Assembly: GCA_031401815.1 (NCBI GenBank)
Contig: JANNRW010000353.1
Coordinates: forward strand, 1 to 12,396
Reading direction: 5' to 3'
DNA: 12,396 bases
DNA from: JANNRW01 sp031401815
GTDB lineage: Bacteria > Desulfobacterota > Desulfuromonadia > Geobacterales > DSM-12255
A program made the translations under genes and the position numbers. The notes beneath the pieces were generated by a model. The model ran no database searches. It saw nothing but the letters and a program-made list of their open reading frames with translations, and was not told the origin of the DNA. This document shows positions 1 through 7,191 of the stretch, one piece after another. Numbering within the stretch: position 1 is the first letter of the stretch; the number at the start of each line of letters is the position of its first letter.

Positions 1-1
1 C

Positions 2-2206
2 ACCGGCAAGCACACAGCGCACATCAACAACGGCAACCTCGCAACATTTGGCTGCGTTGAATGTCACTCCAAGACAGTATCAAGCGATACCGTTGTCAGC
101 ACACCTGCAATGCACCTCAATAACCTTATGAACTACTCCGGCGCCAAAGCCGGTAAGCCGAGCACCTACGCAGCCGGCAACTGTTCCGCCAGCTACTGCC
201 ACACCGATGGTAAAGGTACACAGAAGAGCATGGCTGCCGCCCTCTGGACCGGCGCAGCAACCCTTGACTGCAAAGGCTGCCACGGCTCAGACGCTGCACC
301 GGCCTTCACCAGTAGCGCAGGCGGTGAGCCTAACTACACCAGCACCGGTGCCAACCAGCCGAAATCCAACAGTCACCAGAAGCACACCGTAGCCGGTGCA
401 ACCAGCTGCGTAAGCTGCCACGGAACCACCGTTAACGGAACCGGAGCCATCCTTGCCGGCGGCATCCACCTTGACAAGGCGATCACCGTAGTTCAGGGGG
501 GCACAGCAACCCTGACGTACGTGAGTGGCACCAAGACCTGTTCAACCAGCAACTGCCACAGCGGCGGCGGCATTGTCTCCGGTGTAGCAGCAGCCCAGTG
601 GGGCGCCACCCTTGGATGCGACGGATGCCATGGTAACAAGGCTAATGCTGCAACCGGCTTGTCCGGAGCACATAATGTTCATATGAACTTCACGGCAACC
701 GGCGGTAATTATGGCTGCGTTGCTTGTCATGCCAATACGGTTTCCAATGACACCACTATCAGTAATGCCGCAAATCACCTGAACAGTCTGAAAAACTTCT
801 CTGGTGCAAGGGCAGGTAAAAATGTTACCTGCGCCACCATCTACTGCCACTCCAATGGTAAAGGATCATTTGCAGCAATCCCGGCATGGACAAGCGGAAC
901 AACTCTTGATTGCAACGGCTGCCACGGAACACTCACTACAACCTATGCGCACACAACTCACGTTGTTGCCAAGGGCTTTACCTGTAATTACTGCCACAGT
1001 TCCACAACCACCACCGGTTCTACCATTACCGGCGCAGTTCACATTGATGGATCTGTAAATATTCAGGTTGGTACTTCACTTACCTACAATTCCAAATCAG
1101 TAAGCTTTACCGGTGGCGGCAGCTCCTGTAGCAACATCTCCTGCCACTCCCCTTACGGCAGCCCGGTCAACAGCGCAACATGGGGTGTAGCAGCAACTTG
1201 TGAGACCTGCCATCCTAAAGCTGGGCTCTCAGGAGCACATGGTGTACACATGGGTTCACTCGACCTGACAAGCGCCAGCGTTTACTACAACATGACTGCC
1301 AACCGCACACCTGCTCAGGACGAGAGCATTGCCAGAAAACATGGTTTTGGTTGTGCAAACTGCCATCCAATGGGTGATGGGAACCACATTAACGGCTCAA
1401 TTGATGTTGATCTGAATCGCGTTAATGTTGCTGGCGTCAGCCATCTCCGTTTCCTGAATCACTCAACAGCTGGGTACGACATGGGAAGTACCAAGAAGTG
1501 CTCCAACATGTACTGCCACAGCAATGCATCCAGAGTTGAAGCAGAGTCAAATGTCAAGTCCAATACATCCCTTGCATGGAATGATACCTTTGCCGCTCAC
1601 CCGGAACTTGACAGATGCGCAATGTGTCACGGCAATCAGCCGACTACCGGCGCACATGCTGCACACTCTGTAGGTAATCACACCGATAACATTTTCACTG
1701 GCAAGTCAGGTAAAGTATCTGTTAACAGAACCAGAAATACAGCACACGGTAATCCGAACAACTCTACCACCATCGGCTGCTACATCTGTCATAACGGAAC
1801 AATGACGAGCAAGGCTAATGATAAAAACACCAAGTGCGTCAGCTGTCATAACGGTGTACAGGCTGATATCAAGGGTGAAGGCGCAATTAGTAATCTGAGG
1901 AGCCATGTTAACGGTCTGCGTGACATTCAGTTCCTCCCTGTCAAGGTCATAAGCAAGGCTCAGATCAGGGATTCAAGCTTCAAGTTCTACAGCGGTGTCT
2001 GGCAGCGTACTTCGTACAAGAACATGTCGTCACTTTCATTCGATACCGCAAAAACTGCACTTGATACGGCAACCATGTGGCATCCAAGTACACCGATGGA
2101 GAGCAACTGCTCAAATATTGCCTGCCACAACGCCAAGCCTGTAAAATGGAATCTTGCAAACTGGAACGATCCTAACAAGTGTATGGACTGCCACAACCAG
2201 TTGTAA
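2..2206 (+). CDS. Multiheme c-type cytochrome, Geobacter CX4CH/CX2CH type (5' end outside window)
   Basis: The frame is open from the first bases (TGKHTAH... runs into the later ATG at 110), so the true start and any signal peptide lie upstream. At least 734 codons are present. Nineteen haem-attachment motifs are visible: 13 CX2CH (CVECH at 53, CKGCH, CVSCH, CDGCH, CVACH, CNGCH, CNYCH, CETCH, CANCH, CAMCH, CYICH, CVSCH, and CMDCH at the C-terminus) and 6 CX4CH (CSASYCH, CSTSNCH, CATIYCH, CSNISCH, CSNMYCH, CSNIACH). Many extra His residues (for example LSGAHxVHM) could serve as distal ligands. CX4CH paired with CX2CH is a known Geobacter cytochrome signature. Proteins of this kind are exported and usually act in periplasmic or outer-surface electron transfer; a role in extracellular electron transfer is inference. 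The visible part has no membrane segment and ends four residues after the last haem motif. A strong terminator follows, so it is a separate transcription unit from the nar operon. Confidence 0.93.
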   Translation, partial: TGKHTAHINNGNLATFGCVECHSKTVSSDTVVSTPAMHLNNLMNYSGAKAGKPSTYAAGNCSASYCHTDGKGTQKSMAAALWTGAATLDCKGCHGSDAAPAFTSSAGGEPNYTSTGANQPKSNSHQKHTVAGATSCVSCHGTTVNGTGAILAGGIHLDKAITVVQGGTATLTYVSGTKTCSTSNCHSGGGIVSGVAAAQWGATLGCDGCHGNKANAATGLSGAHNVHMNFTATGGNYGCVACHANTVSNDTTISNAANHLNSLKNFSGARAGKNVTCATIYCHSNGKGSFAAIPAWTSGTTLDCNGCHGTLTTTYAHTTHVVAKGFTCNYCHSSTTTTGSTITGAVHIDGSVNIQVGTSLTYNSKSVSFTGGGSSCSNISCHSPYGSPVNSATWGVAATCETCHPKAGLSGAHGVHMGSLDLTSASVYYNMTANRTPAQDESIARKHGFGCANCHPMGDGNHINGSIDVDLNRVNVAGVSHLRFLNHSTAGYDMGSTKKCSNMYCHSNASRVEAESNVKSNTSLAWNDTFAAHPELDRCAMCHGNQPTTGAHAAHSVGNHTDNIFTGKSGKVSVNRTRNTAHGNPNNSTTIGCYICHNGTMTSKANDKNTKCVSCHNGVQADIKGEGAISNLRSHVNGLRDIQFLPVKVISKAQIRDSSFKFYSGVWQRTSYKNMSSLSFDTAKTALDTATMWHPSTPMESNCSNIACHNAKPVKWNLANWNDPNKCMDCHNQL
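53..2196 (+). repeat. Three tandem ~212-221-residue haem modules within the cytochrome gene
   Basis: The protein is built from repeated modules starting at the CX2CH codons at 53, 716 and 1352 (periods 663 and 636 nt, both in frame). Modules 1 and 2 share the order CX2CH, CX4CH, CX2CH, CX2CH, CX4CH, CX2CH. They also share the text HLN(N/S)L-N-(Y/F)SGA(K/R)AGK before the first CX4CH and close with LSGAH(N/G)VHM. Module 3 keeps the order but has one extra CX2CH (CYICH plus CVSCH) and is more diverged. The haem count is 6 + 6 + 7. This suggests growth by duplication of a six-haem unit; more modules may exist upstream of the window. Confidence 0.8.
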
Positions 2207-2248
2207 TCTGAAAGTATAGCGGTTTACCCGCTCCAATAGCTGATCCTG

Positions 2249-2284
2249 TCCCCTGCCCGATTTATCGAGCAGGGGATTTTTTTT
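2249..2284 (+). terminator. Intrinsic terminator after the multiheme cytochrome
   Basis: A GC-rich stem (TCCCCTGC pairing with GCAGGGGA) encloses a further short CGAT/ATCG pairing and is followed directly by eight T residues at 2277-2284. It begins 43 nt after the cytochrome stop codon. This is a textbook rho-independent terminator and separates the cytochrome from the nitrate reductase operon. Confidence 0.9.
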
Positions 2285-2360
2285 GGATATCAATAATTCA
2301 AAGCTTGAAACCATGAGCATATTCTTTAAAACGTGACTATTCAGCAAGATGCAATAGGTT

Positions 2361-2434
2361 GTCATTCCCGAGGGTTTAATCGGGAATCCAGATTGTAAAG
2401 CCATGGATCCCCGACAGGATCACTCGGGGATGAC
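2361..2434. repeat. 74-bp palindromic intergenic repeat (GTCATTCCCG...CGGGGATGAC)
   Basis: The left half begins GTCATTCCCGAG and continues to CGGGAATCCA. The right half is its near-complement, TGGATCCCCG through CTCGGGGATGAC, so the whole unit folds into a long imperfect hairpin with an A/T-rich centre around 2391-2401. Dispersed palindromes with this GTCATTCCCG/CGGGAATCCA wording are common between genes in many bacterial genomes. It contains no coding sequence, so it is best read as a non-autonomous, MITE- or REP-like element. Its family cannot be named from one copy. Confidence 0.75.
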
Positions 2435-2492
2435 AGTTATTTCGCTTTTTCTGCTTATGCTGGATAGTTACCTTGAAACAAAATGGATATTT

Positions 2493-2529
2493 TTGACTTG
2501 AGTCATAATCAGACTCGATATTACAAAAT
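2493..2529 (+). promoter_or_regulatory. Candidate FNR/CRP-family operator and promoter for the nar operon
   Basis: TTGACTTGAGTCAT at 2493-2506 is an inverted repeat matching the FNR/DNR core TTGA-N6-TCAA at seven of eight positions (the last A is T). The same TTGACT could instead be a -35 box, with GATATT at 2517-2522 as -10 (18-bp spacer). Alternatively CAAAAT at 2524-2529 could be the -10 of an FNR-activated promoter, with the operator centred roughly 40 bp upstream of the start. It lies about 135-150 bp upstream of the first nar-operon gene, in an AT-rich stretch with no other gene. Control by an oxygen- or NO-sensing FNR-type regulator would suit a nitrate reductase, but the site is a single motif match. 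Confidence 0.4.
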
Positions 2530-2627
2530 ATGGTGACTACAGATTATCGATAGGTCAGACATTGAAAATTATTACAGGGTCAGATGTATATTTGTTAAAA
2601 ATTGATATAGTTTAAAAACAGTTTAAC

Positions 2628-2634
2628 AAGGAGG
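2628..2634 (+). promoter_or_regulatory. Ribosome binding site of the diheme cytochrome gene
   Basis: AAGGAGG lies 7 nt before the ATG at 2642. It fixes that ATG as the start, rather than the in-frame ATGs 9 and 11 codons further on, although those would also leave a workable signal peptide. Confidence 0.85.
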
Positions 2635-2641
2635 TTATTCG

Positions 2642-3514
2642 ATGACAGAGATCATTAGCCGGGCATGTATGAAAATGGGCATATACCTGTTTGTTCTCTG
2701 GAGTTCTGTTGCCTTTGCCGACGAAGGCAAGGATCTGTTTGACAAGCAGTGCTCCAGTTGTCACACCATTGGCAAGGGGGAAGATGGCGGCCCTGACCTT
2801 AAAGGGGTGACAGACAAAAGAGGCGAGGCCTGGCTGGTGCGCGTTATTGTTGAACCGGAGAAGCTGACGGCGGAAAAGGACGCTGTGCAGGATGGGCTGG
2901 TAAAAAAATACGGCTATGAGATGCCTAATGTTGGTGTTACCCGTGATGATGCAAAAAAGATAATCGCTTATCTGAAAAAAAGTGGTGGTGCAGTAGACCC
3001 TCTGATCAAAACTACGGTCAAGGGTGAAAAAAGCGCCTCGGAAACAGCTGGTAAAGAGAGAGCTGTTACTACTTTTATCCCGCAAGCATCGGGAGTGGCA
3101 GCGGAAAAGCCTGCTGAATTGACACTGACACCGGAGCTTATAGCAGTTGGACGAGCCCTGTTTACTGGCGAGAAGAAATTCGACAAGGGGGGGGCTCCCT
3201 GCGCCTCCTGCCATGCTTTCGGCTATCAAGGGGTGGTCAGCGGTAATCTGGCAGCCGATCTTTCGCTGATGTACAGCAAAATGGGTGAGCAGGGGGTAAG
3301 AGGTGTTCTGAAAGGGCTAAAGTTTCCGACAATGAAAAAGATTTATGCCGATAGACCGCTGACAGAGGAGGAGATTACGGCATTAACAGCTTTTGCCAAG
3401 GATGGAGCAATCAGAAAGGATGCGGCAACAGGGGGGAGCTTTCCGCTTATGGGTATTGGTCTTCTGGTCTTTGCAATCATAGCTCTCAGCATCTACAAGA
3501 GGAGGATCGGCTAA
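2642..3514 (+). CDS. Membrane-anchored diheme cytochrome c of the nitrate reductase operon (NarC-like)
   Basis: This is a 290-residue exported cytochrome. Residues 1-26 form a signal peptide (hydrophobic core MGIYLFVLW, probable cleavage after SVAFA before DEG). The first class I cytochrome c domain carries CSSCH (C37, C40, H41) with M94 in the EMPN loop as likely sixth ligand. A Lys/Ala-rich linker (about 118-160) leads to a second domain with CASCH (C187, C190, H191) and M231 as candidate axial Met. A single C-terminal membrane helix (about 267-285) ends in positive KRRIG, so both haem domains face the periplasm. The stop codon overlaps the narG ATG by 1 nt (TAATG), indicating translational coupling. 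A two-haem cytochrome heading a narGHJI operon resembles the Thermus NarC arrangement, in which NarC is part of the reductase complex. An electron-transfer role with NarGHI is inferred from this context; direct family membership is not shown. Confidence 0.88.
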   Translation: MTEIISRACMKMGIYLFVLWSSVAFADEGKDLFDKQCSSCHTIGKGEDGGPDLKGVTDKRGEAWLVRVIVEPEKLTAEKDAVQDGLVKKYGYEMPNVGVTRDDAKKIIAYLKKSGGAVDPLIKTTVKGEKSASETAGKERAVTTFIPQASGVAAEKPAELTLTPELIAVGRALFTGEKKFDKGGAPCASCHAFGYQGVVSGNLAADLSLMYSKMGEQGVRGVLKGLKFPTMKKIYADRPLTEEEITALTAFAKDGAIRKDAATGGSFPLMGIGLLVFAIIALSIYKRRIG

Positions 3515-6500
3515 TGTCGCGAGATAGAATTAAAGATGAGGTATGTCCGGCAGGCCGCGAGTGGGAAGAGTTTTACCGTAATCGCTGGCAGTATGACAAG
3601 GTAGTGCGGAGCGCCCACGGGGTTAACTGCACAGGTGCCTGCAGCTGGATGGTTTATGTCAAGGACGGGATCGTTGGCTGGGAACTACAGGCAAACGATT
3701 ATCCGCAGATCAACGGTGATCTCCCCAACCATGAGCCACGCGGCTGCCCTAGGGGGATCAGTTTCTCCTGGTATCTCTACAGCCCTTTGAGGGTCAAGCA
3801 TCCGTACATGCGCGGCGTTCTGATCGATCTATGGCGTGAGGCTCGCGCAGTTCATGTTGACCCTGTAGAAGCATGGAAAAGCATTGTCGAGAACCCTGAG
3901 TCGCGCGAGAGCTACGTCAGCAAGCGGGGTATGGGGGGATTTCGTCGCGCATCATGGGACGAGGCGAATGAACTGATTGCGGCATCAACCCTCTACACAG
4001 CATGGAAGCATGGCCCTGACCGGGTCATCGGTTTTTCTCCAATCCCGGCCATGTCGATGATCAGTTATGCAGCGGGTACGCGCTTTCTCCAGCTGCTGGG
4101 GGGTGTAGCCATGAGCTTTTATGACTGGTACTGCGATCTGCCGCCAGCCTCACCGCAGGTCTGGGGGGAGCAGACCGATGTCAACGAATCTGCTGACTGG
4201 TACAACGCCTCCTACATTGTCCTGTGCGGTTCAAATGTTCCAATGACACGTACACCGGATGCTCATTTCATGACCGAGGCTCGCTATCGTGGCACCAAGG
4301 TTGTGGTCATGTCGCCGGATTACAATATGGCCTGCAAGTTTGCAGATGCCTGGATGCCGGTAGAGCAGGGGCATGACGGTGCCTTCTGGATGGCGGTAAA
4401 CCATGTCATCCTGACTGAGTTCTATGCTGAGCGTCAGGTTCCATTTTTTGATGAATATATCCGCAAGTACACTGATCTGCCATTCCTCGTGAAGTTGTCC
4501 GAGAAAGATGGCACCCTGCGGCAGGGGGAATTCCTCCGCGCCTCTGAACTGGAGCGAGCCTCTGACATCGAGAATGCCGACTGGACGCTCTGTGTCGGAG
4601 ACAGTGCCGGAGATGTCCGGATTCCGCACGGGAGCCTCGGTTCGCGCTGGAGCAAACAGGAGGGTAACTGGAACCTGGATATGGTCGATCTGGTTGATGG
4701 CAATGAAATCGACTGCTGCCTGACTTTCCTGGGAGAGGAAGCAGCTGCTGTCCGCTTTACCTTTGAAGCTGACGGCAACATTGTCAGAAATGTCCCGATC
4801 CGGCGCATCATGACGAGAGATGGCGAAGTGATTGTCGCAACAGTCTTCGACCTCATGATGGCACAGTTCGGTGTTGCGCGGGGGCTTGACGGTGATTATC
4901 CGAAAAACTACTCGGATGACAAACCCTTTACCCCGGCCTGGCAGGAGAAATACACAGGCATTGCAGCAGATACCCTGATAACAATGGCTCGTGAATGGGC
5001 TCTGAACGGGGAACAGAGCAGTGGCCGCAACATGATCATAGTCGGTGCCGGTATCAACCACTGGTACCACAACGACCTGATCTACCGAGCTGCCATTACT
5101 GCCCTGATCCTGACAGGGAGCGTCGGCAGGAACGGTGCCGGACTCGGCCATTATGTCGGTCAGGAGAAGGTCGTGCCGCTGGCTCCATGGACTACCATTG
5201 CCATGGCACAGGACTGGACCAAGGCATCGCGTTTGCAAAATACACCGAGTTTCTGGTACATGCACTCTGATCAGTGGCGTTATGACCGGAGTTTTGTCGA
5301 CTATTTCAAGCCGGAGACCGGTGAGAACATGCCGATGCACACAGCTGATTTCAACGCCAAGGCTGCCCGGCTCGGCTGGCTTCCCTTTTCTCCGCACTTT
5401 AACGAGAGCCCGATCCGCCTGATGGAGCAGGCGGCCAGCGCTGGTGCGACAACTGATGACGAGGTTCGCGCCTGGCTGATCAAGCGTCTCAAGAGCGGCG
5501 AAACACGTTTTGCCATTGAAGATCCGGACGGGGAGGGTAATTCTCCAAAAGTCTGGTTTATCTGGCGCGGCAATGCCATCTCTTCCAGCGCCAAAGGGCA
5601 TGAATTTTTCTTAAAACATGTAATCGGCGCTCCCAACAGCAGTTTTACTGCACACGAGGCAGCCAAAGGGCAGGTCAAGGATATCGTCTGGCACGAAAAA
5701 GCCCCTACAGGAAAAATGGATCTGGTAGTTGACCTAAACTTCCGGATGGACACCTCTACCCTTTATTCCGATATAGTTTTGCCTGCCGCTACCTGGTACG
5801 AGAAATCTGACCTTAATACCACTGACATGCATTCATTTGTCAACTGCATGGACGCAGCAGTTGATCCTGCCTGGGAATCGAAATCTGACTGGAATATTTT
5901 CGCCGGTATCGCCAAAAAGGTCAGCGAACTTGCGCCCACACATTTCCCGGTACCGTTCAAGGATATATTGGCGACCCCTCTCTTGCACGACACACCTGGC
6001 GAAATCGCCCAGCGGAGTGTCAAGGACTGGAAGCTGGGTGAATGTGAGGCTGTTCCTGGCAAGACCATGCCGAATCTTCCCATAGTGGAGCGGGACTATG
6101 TCAACCTCTACAACCGCTTCATGTCTCTAGGCCCGCACATCGGCCACCTGCATGCCCATGGTGTGCATTTTGAGGCGGAAGATGTTCACGAAAAGCTCTT
6201 GAAAGAGATGCCGACCCGTACATGGGGGGGCAAAACCTGCGTAGACCTTGAAGATGCACGGATTGTAGCCGACGTGCTGATGTCATTTGCACCGGAGACC
6301 AACGGCGAACTGGCGCATCGCGCTTATCAGAATCTGGAGAAGCGTGTAGGGAAGCCGCTCAGCCAGATCTCTGCCGGTAACCGGGACTTGCGAATCAGCT
6401 GGGAAGATATCACCCAGAAACCGCAGCGCTTCCTCAGCACTCCGGTCTGGAGCGGCCTGGTCAACGAGAATCGCCCTTATGCGCCATACACTCTGAACGT

Positions 6501-7089
6501 GGAGCATGGCGTCCCCTGGCGCACCCTTTCCGGAAGGCAATCCCTCTACCTCGACCATCCATACTATGGTGAGTTCCACGAAGGGTTACCAACGTTCAAA
6601 GCCAAGCTCAACCCGGCCATTCTGGATGAAACAGAGGGTGAAACCGGTCTGATCCTGAATTTTCTGACCCCTCACGGAAAGTGGGGGATTCACTCCACCT
6701 ACACCGATAATCTGCGGATGCTGACACTCTCACGGGGCGGCCCTGTTGTCTGGCTCAATCATGAAGATGCCGCCACTGCCGGGATAGAAGACAACGAGGC
6801 TATCGAGGTCTTTAACGCCAACGGTGTTGTGACCAGCAGAGCCTGTGTCTCATCACGCATACCGCGCGGCGCGGCGATCATGTATCACGCTCCGGAGCGA
6901 ACGCTCGATATCAAAAAGTCCCGGAAAAGCGGCAAGCGTGGCGGCGTACACAACAGCCTTTCGCGCATTCGCCTGAAACCTACGCTGATGCTTGGCGGTT
7001 ATGCCCAGTTCAGCTACTACTTCAACTACTGGGGGCCGACCGGAGTGAACCGGGACAGCTACGTGGTTGTGAGGAAATTAAAGGAATAA
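3514..7089 (+). CDS. narG: Respiratory nitrate reductase, alpha (catalytic) subunit
   Basis: The 1191-residue protein aligns along its whole length with E. coli NarG as I recall it. It reduces nitrate to nitrite at a Mo-bisMGD centre. The FS0 [4Fe-4S] ligands H35, C39, C43 (HGVNCTGAC) and C78 (GCPRG) are present, and D208 in YDWYCDLPPASP corresponds to the Mo ligand Asp222; both sets share the same 14-residue offset from E. coli. Other hallmarks include GFSPIPAMSM, GSNVPMTRTPDAHF, IVGAGINHWYHND, HYVGQEKV and FLTPHGKWGIHSTY. The short N-terminus has no twin-arginine motif, so the enzyme should face the cytoplasm. It lacks the short C-terminal extension of the E. coli protein but ends naturally at VVVRKLKE. 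The ribosome site AGAGGAGG precedes the start, which overlaps the upstream stop by 1 nt. The gene is intact: the downstream insertion element begins 41 nt after the stop codon. Confidence 0.97.
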   Translation: MSRDRIKDEVCPAGREWEEFYRNRWQYDKVVRSAHGVNCTGACSWMVYVKDGIVGWELQANDYPQINGDLPNHEPRGCPRGISFSWYLYSPLRVKHPYMRGVLIDLWREARAVHVDPVEAWKSIVENPESRESYVSKRGMGGFRRASWDEANELIAASTLYTAWKHGPDRVIGFSPIPAMSMISYAAGTRFLQLLGGVAMSFYDWYCDLPPASPQVWGEQTDVNESADWYNASYIVLCGSNVPMTRTPDAHFMTEARYRGTKVVVMSPDYNMACKFADAWMPVEQGHDGAFWMAVNHVILTEFYAERQVPFFDEYIRKYTDLPFLVKLSEKDGTLRQGEFLRASELERASDIENADWTLCVGDSAGDVRIPHGSLGSRWSKQEGNWNLDMVDLVDGNEIDCCLTFLGEEAAAVRFTFEADGNIVRNVPIRRIMTRDGEVIVATVFDLMMAQFGVARGLDGDYPKNYSDDKPFTPAWQEKYTGIAADTLITMAREWALNGEQSSGRNMIIVGAGINHWYHNDLIYRAAITALILTGSVGRNGAGLGHYVGQEKVVPLAPWTTIAMAQDWTKASRLQNTPSFWYMHSDQWRYDRSFVDYFKPETGENMPMHTADFNAKAARLGWLPFSPHFNESPIRLMEQAASAGATTDDEVRAWLIKRLKSGETRFAIEDPDGEGNSPKVWFIWRGNAISSSAKGHEFFLKHVIGAPNSSFTAHEAAKGQVKDIVWHEKAPTGKMDLVVDLNFRMDTSTLYSDIVLPAATWYEKSDLNTTDMHSFVNCMDAAVDPAWESKSDWNIFAGIAKKVSELAPTHFPVPFKDILATPLLHDTPGEIAQRSVKDWKLGECEAVPGKTMPNLPIVERDYVNLYNRFMSLGPHIGHLHAHGVHFEAEDVHEKLLKEMPTRTWGGKTCVDLEDARIVADVLMSFAPETNGELAHRAYQNLEKRVGKPLSQISAGNRDLRISWEDITQKPQRFLSTPVWSGLVNENRPYAPYTLNVEHGVPWRTLSGRQSLYLDHPYYGEFHEGLPTFKAKLNPAILDETEGETGLILNFLTPHGKWGIHSTYTDNLRMLTLSRGGPVVWLNHEDAATAGIEDNEAIEVFNANGVVTSRACVSSRIPRGAAIMYHAPERTLDIKKSRKSGKRGGVHNSLSRIRLKPTLMLGGYAQFSYYFNYWGPTGVNRDSYVVVRKLKE

Positions 7090-7098
7090 CTACAAAAC

Positions 7099-7130
7099 CA
7101 TAACTCCCCCCTGCCCCCTCTTAACTTAAG
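7099..7130. repeat. Left half of a REP-type palindrome pair, split by the insertion element
   Basis: This C-rich stretch ends CCCCCTCTTAACTTAAG. Joined to 9532-9537 after removal of the insertion and one 9-bp duplicate, it forms a perfect 23-bp palindrome: 11-bp arms CCCCCTCTTAA/TTAAGAGGGGG around a single central C. The outer part (CATAACTCC...) is complementary to the GGGGTTATG end of the right half at 9532-9585, so the original unit was a larger inverted repeat. Confidence 0.8.
7122..7130. repeat. Target-site duplication, left copy
   Basis: TAACTTAAG directly abuts the left terminal inverted repeat and is repeated exactly at 9523-9531. A 9-bp duplication is the length made by Tn5/IS50 and many IS4-superfamily elements. 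Confidence 0.88.
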
Positions 7131-7172
7131 CTGACTATGTCCCATAAATTTTTTTCTGGACACAGGGGGAGG
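7131..7172 (+). repeat. Left terminal inverted repeat of the insertion sequence
   Basis: The outer 20 bp are the presumed transposase-binding end. Similarity to the other end continues, with small gaps, to the GGGGGAGG motif near 7165-7172, giving an imperfect repeat of about 42 bp. That G-rich motif could also act as a distant ribosome site for the transposase. Confidence 0.78.
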
Positions 7173-7191
7173 TTAATGATAGATTTTCCGC

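Noticed and set aside
110..112. The ATG at 110 as the start of the multiheme cytochrome
   Set aside because: The frame is open upstream to the window edge and encodes another haem motif (CVECH at 53) that is part of the same module, and there is no signal peptide after 110.
2612..3229. A 205-codon minus-strand frame opposite the diheme cytochrome
   Set aside because: It is a shadow of the cytochrome gene, which has two haem motifs, a signal peptide and a strong ribosome site.
4231..5601. A 456-codon open frame on the minus strand inside narG
   Set aside because: The plus strand encodes conserved NarG throughout. The reverse frame has no recognisable motif and no ribosome site that I can see.
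3514..7089. NarG truncated by the insertion
   Set aside because: The protein runs to the expected VVVRKxK ending with a stop at 7087-7089, and the element starts 41 nt later. The shorter C-terminus than E. coli lies upstream of the insertion point.
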